Shown: positions 37,036 through 47,200 of the stretch, piece by piece | How the letters are laid out: every line of letters begins with the position of its first letter | Position numbering within the stretch: the stretch's first letter is position 1 | Source of the DNA: Flavisolibacter longurius | GTDB lineage: Bacteria; Bacteroidota; Bacteroidia; Chitinophagales; Chitinophagaceae | Assembly (NCBI GenBank): GCA_013327885.1 | Contig: JABUMY010000001.1 | Location: 496,001-560,000, forward strand | Length of the DNA stretch: 64,000 nucleotides | Reading direction: 5' to 3' | Program-made: the position numbers and the translations under genes | Notes under the pieces: model-generated | The model's database searches: none | The model's input: the letters and a program-made list of their open reading frames with translations, nothing else | What the model was told of the DNA's origin: nothing

Positions 37036-37527
37036 ATGAAGGAAATAATTCTCCAATACGCCGCGTATCATTCCTGGGCAAATAACCTGCTGCTTTCAAC
37101 CATTCAGTCGTTGCCCGAAGAACAGCACCAGGCAGCGGTGAAAAGCAGTTTTCCCAGCCTGTATAAAACCGTATTGCACATGTACGATGCGGAAAGCATC
37201 TGGTGGCAGCGCTTGAAGTTGCAGGAAAAAGTCGACCGGCCGAGTGACACATTCACTGGTGACATGGCAACGCTAAGCCAGGAGGTGCTGCTGCAAAACA
37301 AACGCTGGCACCAATGGGTAACTAACGCCAACGAACATGCGCTGCAGCATGAATTTATCTACTACAACTCCCGCAAGGAACGGTTTAAACAGCCGGTTTA
37401 CCAGATGCTGCTGCACCTGTTCAACCACGGCACCTACCATCGCGGTCAGTTGGTGACCATGTTGCGGGCATTGGGGGTGGAAAAGATTCCGCAGACAGAC
37501 TTTATTGTATGGAGCCGGAAGAAATGA
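37036..37527 (+). CDS. DinB-family protein
   Basis: A 163-residue four-helix protein of the DinB/YfiT-like superfamily. The metal-binding His pattern is present: His in the second helix (YKTVLHMYDAESIWWQR) and HxxxH in the last (HLFNHGTYHRGQLV). Such proteins are metal-dependent hydrolases or thiol-transferase-like enzymes; specific reaction unknown. It is divergent from the PLP-enzyme gene with 56 bases between starts. Start ATG at 37036 leads directly into the first helix (MKEIILQYAAYHSWAN). Confidence 0.88.
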   Translation: MKEIILQYAAYHSWANNLLLSTIQSLPEEQHQAAVKSSFPSLYKTVLHMYDAESIWWQRLKLQEKVDRPSDTFTGDMATLSQEVLLQNKRWHQWVTNANEHALQHEFIYYNSRKERFKQPVYQMLLHLFNHGTYHRGQLVTMLRALGVEKIPQTDFIVWSRKK

Positions 37528-37614
37528 TATGCAAATTTGCGGATAGGCAGATATGCGGATGAATACCTGTTTGCTTAGAACATTGGATTGTTTTATTCTT
37601 TAGCGCTGCTGTTC

Positions 37615-37697
37615 GACCCGCTCCGGGGTCGGTGTTCACTGTCGCTAATTATTCCCCGGGTTTCACCCGGGGCTATTAACACGAGACCCTCCGGGTC
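37615..37697. repeat. Cluster of three REP-like palindromes
   Basis: In the 274-base gap between dinB-like and DUF1801 genes are GACCC...GGGTC (37615-37630), CCCCGGGTTTCACCCGGGG (37654-37672) and GACCCTCCGGGTC (37685-37697). The outer two share the same GACCC/GGGTC arms. GC-rich palindromes of this type are typical of dispersed REP elements in Bacteroidota. Tandem low-complexity words such as ATATGCAAATTTGCGG (37530 onward) precede them. Confidence 0.7.
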
Positions 37698-37801
37698 ATT
37701 GCCCCCAATCTTCTTTTAATTTTATTTGGCTCAATACTACAAGGTATTTTTTCTTTCTACTACCTGTTAACCATAGACTACCAAATGACGCCCTCGTGTT
37801 A

Positions 37802-38134
37802 TTAACCTGCAATTTCTTTCAGCCAACCGGAAAGCAATTCCCTGTTAATCTCCGAAACTTTTTTGATCTTAATATGCCGCATGTCTTTGCCGGTACCTTC
37901 AAGGAGATGAAGGTTGCTCTTTATTTTTTCGGCCTGCATAAAACCAAATGTTATATAGGTTTTTGCCGTTTTAAAATAGGCAATGTCTTTATCTGTGGCA
38001 AAAATGGGCCGACTCCATTTAAAAGCCTCCTGCACAGAAGGAACTTGCTGGTGGATCAGTTGGCGTAGGGCTTCCATGATGGCCTTTTGTTCTTCCGGCG
38101 CATTCTGAATATAGCTGGTGACTTGCGGGTTCAT
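37802..38134 (-). CDS. DUF1801-domain protein (YdhG/YjbR-like)
   Basis: A 110-residue cytoplasmic protein. The pattern VTSYIQNAPEEQKAIMEALRQLIH, then FKWSRPIFATDKDIAYFKTAKTYITFGF, with RHIKIKKVSEI near the end, matches the DUF1801 family, which has an alpha/beta fold related to frataxin/YdhG. Function is unknown. Alone between the REP cluster and RDD gene; start ATG at 38134 begins the family alignment directly. Confidence 0.82.
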   Translation of the reverse strand: MNPQVTSYIQNAPEEQKAIMEALRQLIHQQVPSVQEAFKWSRPIFATDKDIAYFKTAKTYITFGFMQAEKIKSNLHLLEGTGKDMRHIKIKKVSEINRELLSGWLKEIAG

Positions 38135-38223
38135 TTTTAGTTTGGTTAGAGGATCGTAGTTTTCTGGCTCGTCCTGAAAGTAATAACAGGTTTTAATCCA
38201 TCAGGTTTTATGCGAACAACAGT

Positions 38224-38700
38224 TTAGGGCTGTAGTTGCTTTTCCTGTTCAAATTCAAAATTGTCTGGTTGCATTTGAAAATCTTTGTCTACAACCAATG
38301 TATGGGCCCAGATATCGCCAATTCGTTGGTGAAACTTTGTATTTTTTATCAGGATGAATGCAATCAATCCAAAACACCAGGTTATCTCAATGGCGTCGCA
38401 AAGCCGTCGTTTTAGCGCCTGTGGAAAAGAGGGCCTTTCGCCTGTTGCCGAAATAATCTTGAGCCCATTGGCAACATGACCGGCAGTTGTTCCCCACAGC
38501 ACTTCGGGTAATACCAACCAACAAAGCCAAAAGGCTACCGGAACAAATGCTGGCCAACCCGAAACTGTTTTGCCGCCTTCTTCATTGGGTTCGCCAAAAA
38601 GTAAAATGTAAAGAATTGAAAAGGAAAAAATGACAAGATAATCAATGACGCCGGAAGCAAATCGTTTTCCGGACAAATCCTCTGTTTGAATGGTGCGCAT
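38224..38700 (-). CDS. RDD-family membrane protein
   Basis: A 158-residue membrane protein with three to four helices. The RDD signature appears as GKRFASGVIDYLVIF in helix 1 and a later RRLCDAIEITW segment; PEVLWGTTAGHVANGLKI matches the family's typical central loop. Function of the family is poorly known; some members affect ion transport. Start ATG at 38700, 175 bases from the end of fabH. Confidence 0.8.
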   Translation of the reverse strand: MRTIQTEDLSGKRFASGVIDYLVIFSFSILYILLFGEPNEEGGKTVSGWPAFVPVAFWLCWLVLPEVLWGTTAGHVANGLKIISATGERPSFPQALKRRLCDAIEITWCFGLIAFILIKNTKFHQRIGDIWAHTLVVDKDFQMQPDNFEFEQEKQLQP

Positions 38701-38875
38701 AAGCAGTTGCCTGTTGGTTTGAATTTACGTGCCAGCCTTACTTGGAAAATCTTACAAAAAAAGCTGCGATTCAAACTTAGTTGAATTCTTATAAAAAACG
38801 ATTGCGCAACCTACGGAAACAAAAAGGAGCAAGACTTATGTCTTACTCCTTCAATATTTGCATATCAATTTTACT

Positions 38876-39874
38876 TTAATACTCCCACTTTACCAGGGTT
38901 GCACCCCAGGTAAAGCCGCCGCCAAACGCTGCCAGTACAATGTTGTCGCCTTTGTTCAGTTCCTGCCGCCATTCCCACAGGCAAAGCGGGATGGTCGCCG
39001 CCGTGGTATTGCCGTATTTATGAATGTTCAGCATGACCTTGTCGTGGGAAAGGCCCATGCGGTTGGCCGTGGCATCAATGATGCGTTTGTTGGCCTGGTG
39101 GGGTACCAGCCAGGCAATGTCGTCGCCGGTCAGGTTGTTGCGTTCCAGCAATTCGGCACTCACATCGGCCATTCCTTTTACAGCGGCTTTAAACACCGGC
39201 TGCCCATCCTGGAAAACAAAATGTTCTTTGGCGGCTACCGTTTCGGCTGTCGCCGGCTTCAGCGAGCCACCGGCTTTCATGTGCAGGAAATCGCGGCCGG
39301 CGCCGTCACTTTTCAGGATGCTGTCCAGCACACCGTAACCTTCGTGGTTCGGTTCCAGCAGCACGGCCCCGGCGCCATCGCCAAACAGGATGCAGGTGGT
39401 ACGGTCGGTATAGTCAATGATGGCGCTCATTTTATCGGCACCCACCACCACAACTTTTTTGTACCGACGGCTTTCAATGAGCGAAGCACCTACGGTAAGC
39501 GAATACAAAAAGCCGGAGCAGGCGGCGCTGAGGTCGAAGCCCCAGGCATTTTTAGCGCCGATCTTGTCGGCAACAATGTTGGCCGTCGCCGGGAACACCA
39601 TGTCGGGTGTCACCGTAGCCACAATGATACAGTCGATTTCTTCGGGAGAAATGCCGCGCTTTTCGCAGAGCTGCAAAATAGCTGGTGCAGCCAGGTCAGA
39701 AGTAGCCTTTCCGGGTTCATTCAGGATGCGGCGTTCTTCAATACCGGTACGGCTCCTGATCCATTCGTCGTTGGTATCAACCATCTTTTCCAGGTCGGCA
39801 TTGGTCAGTTTTGTTTCGGGCACATAGCCACCCACAGCGGTGATGGCGGCGGTTATCTTTTGCGTATGCGGCAT
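38876..39874 (-). CDS. fabH: 3-oxoacyl-ACP synthase III (KAS III)
   Basis: FabH condenses acyl-CoA (acetyl- or branched) with malonyl-ACP to start fatty-acid synthesis. The 332-residue protein has the Cys-His-Asn triad: C119 in [14 protein letters not shown]259 in [11 protein letters not shown] and N289 in [13 protein letters not shown], plus the N-terminal [14 protein letters not shown]. Length and sequence fit the family. Bacteroidota often have several KAS III-like paralogues, so this may be the main one or an extra copy. No plsX or rpmF neighbour is seen. Confidence 0.93.
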   Translation of the reverse strand: MPHTQKITAAITAVGGYVPETKLTNADLEKMVDTNDEWIRSRTGIEERRILNEPGKATSDLAAPAILQLCEKRGISPEEIDCIIVATVTPDMVFPATANIVADKIGAKNAWGFDLSAACSGFLYSLTVGASLIESRRYKKVVVVGADKMSAIIDYTDRTTCILFGDGAGAVLLEPNHEGYGVLDSILKSDGAGRDFLHMKAGGSLKPATAETVAAKEHFVFQDGQPVFKAAVKGMADVSAELLERNNLTGDDIAWLVPHQANKRIIDATANRMGLSHDKVMLNIHKYGNTTAATIPLCLWEWRQELNKGDNIVLAAFGGGFTWGATLVKWEY

Positions 39875-39912
39875 CTAGCGTAGAATTTAAGGGGGCAAAG
39901 ATAGGGAAGGGC

Positions 39913-40129
39913 AATAACGAACAGACGGACAAGGTATTTGAACCGCAGAACAGATGAACAAGCAATGTTGAATGTCGAAGGGATCAAACACTGATTTTTT
40001 GCACGGACTACACGAATCGGTTCCTTTATTCAACCTTTCAGCGCACTAGCAATATATCTTAAGGCAAACGAAAGAAATGAAATATAAAAACTTCGTGATT
40101 CCTTTTTCTTTGTTCGTCTGTTCGTTATT
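39913..40129. repeat. 20-bp inverted repeat flanking a gene-free gap
   Basis: Arms 39913-39932 and 40110-40129 are reverse complements at 19 of 20 bases, 177 bases apart. They are made of AACGAACAGACG-type words. Between them is AT-rich sequence with no ORF. The gap lies between fabH and the four-helix-bundle gene, both reverse. Confidence 0.6.
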
Positions 40130-40157
40130 CTTTTTTCGCTTTTCCGCGGTTCAGCCC

Positions 40158-40526
40158 TCATTTACCTTTGCGGAGGCTGTTTTTCTGAGCGGTTTTGATA
40201 CTTGCCACAAAAATGGCTACCAGTTCATTGCTTTCTTTCACGTGTGATTCCATTCTTTCTTTTAGCCACGCCTTCTTTCGGATGAGACGCAAACAGTTGT
40301 AGGTTTCTCTCAATTCCTTTAAACAAACCTTCATCTTGTGAATAAAATCAGCCGGGCTTTCGGCGGCCTGTGCTTCCCCATAATGCAGGGCAGGTGAGGT
40401 GCCGCTGCGCAAAAGCTGGCTTCCAAGATGATTGCCGGCAAGGCTCCTTGGGAGAGCTTCAGAAATGTCAATAACGTCAGCGGCAAAATCTATGAGTCGT
40501 TCTTCCAGGTCATATTTCTTTTCCAT
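40158..40526 (-). CDS. Four-helix-bundle protein (23S rRNA intervening-sequence-protein-like)
   Basis: A 122-residue, mainly helical protein starting MEKKYDLEERLIDFAADVID, with LPRSLAGNHLGSQLLRSGTS, ALHYGEAQAAESPADFIHKM and ELRETYNCLRLI. These match the four-helix-bundle family first noted in 23S rRNA intervening sequences and found widely as solitary genes in Bacteroidota. Function is unknown. No rRNA is nearby. It is divergent from ruvA. Confidence 0.82.
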   Translation of the reverse strand: MEKKYDLEERLIDFAADVIDISEALPRSLAGNHLGSQLLRSGTSPALHYGEAQAAESPADFIHKMKVCLKELRETYNCLRLIRKKAWLKERMESHVKESNELVAIFVASIKTAQKNSLRKGK

Positions 40527-40665
40527 GGCAATTTCGTTTTGGTATACTCAAGTTAAATCAATTCTGTAAGACAAAATCCGCCTAGGGTCATCTCAACTTC
40601 TACATTCCTTGTTCCTTGTTTCTTGTTCCTCTGTTCGATATTCAATTCCTTCCTTTCTTTGCACC

Positions 40666-41253
40666 ATGATCGCCTTCCTCACCGGCTCTTTTGCCCGCAA
40701 AACCCCTTCCTACGTTCACATTGATGTGCATGGCGTAGGCTACGAAGTCCAGATTAGCTTAAATACCTACACCCATATCCAGGACAAAGAGTCCGGGACG
40801 CTGCATACCCACCTTCTGGTGCGGGAAGATGCGCAGATCCTTTTTGGCTTTGCCGATGAAGCGGAGAAAGCGCTTTTCCTGCAGCTCATTACCGTTTCCG
40901 GTGTGGGTGCCAACACGGCCCGGGTGATGCTCTCTTACATGAAGCCCGATGAATTGAGCCGCGCCATTGTGCAGGACAATGCCAAGGTGCTTGAATCTAT
41001 CAAAGGCATCGGTCGCAAAACCGCGGAGCGTATTGTGGTAGAATTACGCGACAAACTGGCCAAGCAACCCGTAGAAACCGATGTAAATATTTCTTCCTGG
41101 AAAGGCAATAGTTTGCAAGCCGATGCGTTAAATGCCTTGATCGCACTTGGTATAAACCGCCAGGTGGCCGATGGGGCGATTCAGAAAGTGCTGCAGCAAG
41201 ACCCGAACCTGAGTGTTGAAATGCTGATCAAAAAAGCGCTGCAGATGATCTGA
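40666..41253 (+). CDS. ruvA: Holliday-junction DNA helicase subunit RuvA
   Basis: RuvA binds Holliday junctions and loads the RuvB motor for branch migration. The 195-residue product has the N-terminal OB domain (MIAFLTGSFARKTPSYVHID), two helix-hairpin-helix motifs (VSGVGANTARVML and IKGIGRKTAERIVVELRDKL), and the C-terminal RuvB-binding domain (ALIALGINRQVADGAIQKVL). The start at 40666 is chosen because the preceding residues come from low-complexity TTCCTTG-type DNA. It is 42 bases before sprA, a linkage seen in other Bacteroidota. Confidence 0.94.
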   Translation: MIAFLTGSFARKTPSYVHIDVHGVGYEVQISLNTYTHIQDKESGTLHTHLLVREDAQILFGFADEAEKALFLQLITVSGVGANTARVMLSYMKPDELSRAIVQDNAKVLESIKGIGRKTAERIVVELRDKLAKQPVETDVNISSWKGNSLQADALNALIALGINRQVADGAIQKVLQQDPNLSVEMLIKKALQMI

Positions 41254-41295
41254 TTCGCTGGAGATTGCATAACTAATTGTTAGGGGAAAAAGACG

Positions 41296-44200
41296 TTGAA
41301 AACCATATTATCCTATAGAATCCTGCCGTTGGTAGCAGCCTTCGTGTTGTCTGCCGTATCCATACCTTCTTTTGCCCGCTTCGCCCCTTTTCAGAATGGA
41401 CGCGACACTACCGGGAGAGATACACTAAAATATCCCATCACAGACCGTCGCGGCGACGGCATCACCAATCCTTCACGAAACCCGTTCTCACTTTCCGATA
41501 CGGCCTTTGTCAAGCGTAACATCGAATACGATCCAAAAACAAACCAGTATTACGTGGTGGAAAAAGTGGGCGACCAGTACTTCCGCAGCCCCGCCACGTT
41601 TTCCATGAAAGAATTCCTGGACCTGCAGGGACGCAAGGATGAACGGGACTATTTCCGCCAGCGGGCCAACCTGCTTTCGGACCTGAACCGCCGCAACTTT
41701 AAACCCAAATTTGGCTTTTCACGGGAGTGGGTGAACCGCATTACCGGTAACGGCAAAGTAGAGATCAGGCCTTCGGGTTATGTGGACATTGCCGCCGGCT
41801 ACCAGGGACAGCACATTAAAAACCCCACGCTGCCCGAACGGGCCCGCCGCACCGGCGGTTTTGATTTTAACCAGAACGCACAGTTGCAGGTAGATGCCAA
41901 GATCGGCGACAAGATCAACCTGCCCATCAACTATAACACGCTTGCCAACTTTGATTTTGAGAACCAGCTGAAGTTCGACTACCAGGGCAAGGAAGATGAA
42001 ATGCTGAAAACCTTCCAGGCCGGTACGGTAAACTTTGCCTCCAAGGGAACGCTGATCCCCGGGGCGCAATCACTTTTCGGCGTGAAGTCGCAACTGCAGT
42101 TTGGAAAATTGTTTGTTACCGGTGTACTGGCCAACCAGCGTTCCAGCCGGCAGTCGCTGGGCTTGCAGGGTGGCTCCGCTACACAGCAGTTCCAGCTCCG
42201 TGCCGATGATTACGAAGAGAACCGCCACTTTCTGCTAGCCCAGTATTTCCGCAACAACTATAACAAGAACATGCAGCGCCTGCCCGTGGTGCAGAGCAAT
42301 GTGCAAATCTTAAGGGTAGAAGTGTGGGTCACCAACCGCACCGGCGCCACTACCGATACCCGCGATGTGGTAGGCTTTATGGACCTTGGCGAGAACCGGC
42401 CTTACAACAACCGCTGGACGCCAACCGCGCAGGAGTACCCAAGCAATGATGCCAACGACCTGTATCGAACCATCGTTAACAATACCGCCGCCCGAAATTC
42501 GTCGGATGTACAAACGGCACTGAGCAGCCTGGGGCTGCAACCGGTGCAGGACTTTGAAAAAACATTTGCCCGCAAGCTGCTGCCAACCGATTATTATTTT
42601 AACCCGCAGATCGGGTTTTTGTCGTTAAACCAGCAGCTTCAGCCCGATGAAGTGCTGGGTGTAGCGTATCAGTATACCTATAACGGAAGGGTTTTCCAGG
42701 TGGGTGAATTTTCGCAGGACGTGCCACCGGACAGCAGCGGTAATACTACCAAGGTGCTTTACCTGAAATTGCTGAAGGCTACCTCGCAACGAACCAACCT
42801 TCCCATCTGGGACCTGATGATGAAAAACGTGTACAGCGTTGGTTTCGGGCAACTGGAGCGCAACGGTTTTGACTTGCAGGTAACGTACGAAGAACCCAGC
42901 AAAGGCGATAAGCGCTTTTTGCCTGAAGCAGATGTGCGTCCAGAGTATAAAGGCATTCCCATCCTGACCCTGGTGAACCTCGACCGGCTGAACAACCAGA
43001 ACGACCCGCAGCCCGATGGCCGTTTTGATTACCTCGAAGGGTACACGGTCATCTCACCGCAAAGCCGCATCATCTTTCCGTTTTTGGAACCGTTCGGACG
43101 GGACCTGGAATATGTTTATCCCGATCCTGCTACTGCAGAAAAATATTTGTTTACACCGCTCTACGATACCATCAAAGCCATCGCCTCCAACTTTGCCAAC
43201 CTGAACCGGTTTAAGATCGTTGGCCGTTCAAAGTCGGCATCTACCGGCGACTACCAGTTGGGCTTTAATATTCCCCGCGGCTCGGTGACCGTAACCGCCG
43301 GCGGACAGGTGCTGCAGGAAAACATCGACTACGAGATCAACTACGACCTGGGAACCCTTCGGGTGATCAACCAGGCCATCATCAATGCCGGCCTGCCCGT
43401 GCAGGTGCAGTACGAGAACAACGCCAGCTTTGGCCTGCAGCAGAAAAACTTTATGGGCCTGCGGCTCGACTATTTATATAATAAGAACCTGACCCTGGGC
43501 GGTACCATCGTGCGCCTGGGCGAACGGCCTTTCTTTATCAAGCAGGGTTATGGCGAAGATCCCATCCGCAATACCATGTATGGACTTGACTTTGACTACC
43601 GCAGCGATTTTCCCCGCATGACCCGCTGGCTAAACAAGCTGCCGTTTTACAATTCAAAAGCGATGTCTTCTATCACTGCCTATGGTGAAGCGGCCGTGCT
43701 GGACCCGGGTCACGCCAAGGAAATTGGCAAGGGCAACCAGGGCGCCATTTTTATTGACGATTTTGAAGGCACCCGCAGTTCCATTGACCTGCGCTTTCCG
43801 CTCATTAGCTGGACGATGGCTTCCGTGCCCCAAAACTCTCCCAGCCTGACAGTGCCCGACCAGTTTCCTGAAGCCCAGCGCATCAACGACCTGTCGAGCG
43901 GTTACCGCCGGGGCAAAATTGCCTGGTACAACATTGAGCCCGTGCTGCAGGAAAAGCGTAACCAGAACAACCCCCTGCGCAACAACCTCGATGAGCTTTC
44001 CCGCCCCGAAACCCGGCAGGTGCTGGCGCAGGAAATTTTCCCGCAGCGCACCAACGATTTTGGTCAGGGCCTCATCAACACCTTTGACCTGGCGTTTTAT
44101 CCCCGCGAAAGAGGTCCTTATAATTTTAATACAACCGGCATTGGCGCCAACGGTCTTTTTAACCAGCCCCGCAATACCTGGGGTGGCCTGATGCGCAACA

Positions 44201-47200
44201 TTGATCAAACTGATTTTGAAACCGCCAACATCGAGTTTATTGAATTCTGGATGCAGGATCCTTTTATCAGCAAACCAAACAGCACCGGCGGCGAACTGTA
44301 TTTTAACCTCGGAAATATTTCGGAGGATATCCTTCGCGATGGCAAGCGCCAGTACGAGAACGGCCTGCCCACGCCAACGCAAAAAAGCATTCCGCTCGAC
44401 GAAACCGTTTGGGCCAAGGTGCCCCGCAACCCCATCCAGGTAACAAATGCCTTTAGCAACGACCCGGCCGACCGGCCTTACCAGGATGTGGGCTACGATG
44501 GCTCTACCGACACGGCCGAGCAACGCAAGTTTGCGCCGTATATTAATCAACTGGGAGCGATTGTTGGCACCAACTCACCGGCCTATCAAAAGGCCGCGGC
44601 CGATCCTTCTGCCGATAATTTCCGTGGTTACCGCGACCCATCGTATGGCGACGATGCCGGTATTTTGGAGCGTTACAAAGACATCAACAACCCGCATGGC
44701 AACTCGCCGGTGGCTACCACCAACGACCAGTTCACCAATGCCTTTACCCTTTACCCCGATGGCGAAGAACTGAACCGCGACAACACGCTGAACGAGGTGG
44801 AAGAATACTTTCAGTACCGCCTGCAACTGCGACCCAACATGCAGGTAGGTACCAATTATATTACGGACAAACGCACCGTTACCGTACGACTGGCCAACAA
44901 TACCACCCGGGCTGAAAGCTGGTACCTTTTCCGCATTCCTATTAAAGAGTACCAGGCCAAGGTGGGCAATATCCCTGACTTTAAATCCATCCGCTTTATC
45001 CGGATGTTTATGACCAACTTTGAAGACACGGCCGTACTGCGTTTTGCCAAGCTGGAACTGGTGCGCAACCAGTGGCGGAAATTTGATTACGAGATCAACA
45101 CCTCGGGCAACTATGTGCGCCTGCCGGCAAACGACCCCACAAGGGTTGACATCCTGGCCGTAAACATCGAGGAGAACGACCGCCGCCAGCCCATCGTGTA
45201 CCGCCAGCCTCCCGGCATTCAGCGCCAGCAGCAGATCAGCAACAACAACGTGCAGCTGCTCCTGAACGAGCAATCGCTGAGCCTGCGGGTGGGCAGCCTG
45301 GCCCGCAACCAAAGCCGCGGCCTGTTCAAAAGCATGAACCTTGACCTGCGCCAGTACGGCCGCCTGGCCATGTTCATTCACGCCGAATCGACCCGCCCGG
45401 GCGGAACCGACATCCAGGACAACAACCTGAATGCGGTGATCCGGATCGGCAACGATTATGTAAGCAACTACTACGAGGTGAAAGTGCCGCTGAAGATCAC
45501 GCCTTGGGGCGCCTCCGATTCGCTGACGATCTGGCCAGAGGCCAATAACATGGATTTTGATCTTGACATCCTCACGGCGCTGAAATCGCGGCGCAACAAC
45601 ACCGGCGGTTCGCCTTCGCAATACTTCCAGGAAACCATCGATGGTAAACAATACGCCATTTTAGGAAACCCGAACCTGGGCGAAGTGCGGGGCTTTTTCC
45701 TGGGTGTGGAGAATGCGGCACAAGACATGGTAGATGCCGAACTTTGGTTCAACGAATTGCGCCTGCAACGGCTGGATGAAAAAGGTGGGTACGCTGCCCT
45801 TGGCCGTGTAGACCTGCGGCTGGCCGACCTGGGAAGCCTGAGCTTTAGCGGCAGTGTACGCAGCGTGGGCTTTGGTACTCTGGAACAACGCGTAAATGAA
45901 CGCAGCCGCGAAGACTTTCAGCAGTACGATGTGGCGGCCAATCTGGACTTGGGTAAACTGATGCCAAAGGACGCAGCCCTGAGCATTCCGATGTATGCGG
46001 CGGTGAGCAAAACAGTTTCCAATCCCGAGTATGATCCGTATGACCTGGACATCCGCCTGAAGGATAAATTGCGGGATGCGCCGGGCGACAAACGCGACTC
46101 GATCCGCAGCGATGCCGTGGACGAACGCACCATTAAAACCCTGAATTTTACCTCGGTGAAACGCACCAAAACCTTTGGCGACAAACCAAAGATCTGGGAC
46201 ATTTCCAACATCGACATCAACTACAACTATACCCACGAAACGCGGAGCAATCCGATTATTGAGTACGATGACATCAAGCGTACACGGGCCGCCATCGGCT
46301 ATAATTTTGCGCCGCAACCCACGTTTGTGGAGCCGCTGAAAAAGCTTTTTAAAACGCAGTCGCCCTGGCTGGCGCTGATCCGCGATTTTAATTTCAACTA
46401 TAAACCTTCGCTGATTTCGGTACGGGCCGATGTGTTCCGCCAGTTTGGTGCTCTTCGCAACCGCAACGTGGGTTCGCCGTTCAAGCTGCCGGAGTACTAT
46501 GACAAGTTCTTCACCTTCGACCGGTTTTATTCGCTGCGCTGGGAACTGACCCGTTCCCTCACGCTTGACTTTAACGCCGAGAACAATGCCCGCATCGACG
46601 AGCCCTATGGCCGCCTGGACAACAAAGCCAAAAAGGATTCGGTGAAAAGCAATTTCTGGAAAGGCGGCCGCAACACCCGTTACAACCAAACGCTGACGGC
46701 TGCTTACAATCTTCCTACGGCAAAGCTGCCTCTGCTCGACTGGACGCAGGCGCGGATCAGCTATACCGCCAAATACGACTGGCTGGCCGGGTCGCTGCTG
46801 GCCCGTGAGCTGGGCAATACCTTGTTCACAGGACAAACCCGCAATGCCACTGCCGACCTGGATTTTGACCGATTGTACAACAAGTCGCGTTTCCTGCAGG
46901 CAGTGAATAGTGATGGCCCGCAGGCACCGAAACCGCAGCGGCAGCCAGGAGATACCGCTGCCAAGCGCAAGCGGGCACCGGGTGAGCCGCCTTATATCGC
47001 ACCCATTCCAAAGTTCTTTCTCCGGCTGGCCACTTCGCTCAAGCGGATTGGCGTTCAGTACAACGAAGACATGGGAACCCTGCTGCCGGGTTATATGGAC
47101 AGCACCCGGTTCCTGGGCATGAACACCCGCAACGGCAACCCGGGATTGAAATATGTGCTGGGCTACCAGCCCGATACCACAGACATCAACGGGTTTGCGC

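Noticed and set aside
37615-37697. CRISPR array
   Set aside because: Palindromes are few, unequal and not separated by uniform spacers; no cas genes.
40158-40526. Four-helix-bundle protein as evidence for a nearby 23S rRNA
   Set aside because: No rRNA-like sequence is present; solitary genes of this family are common.
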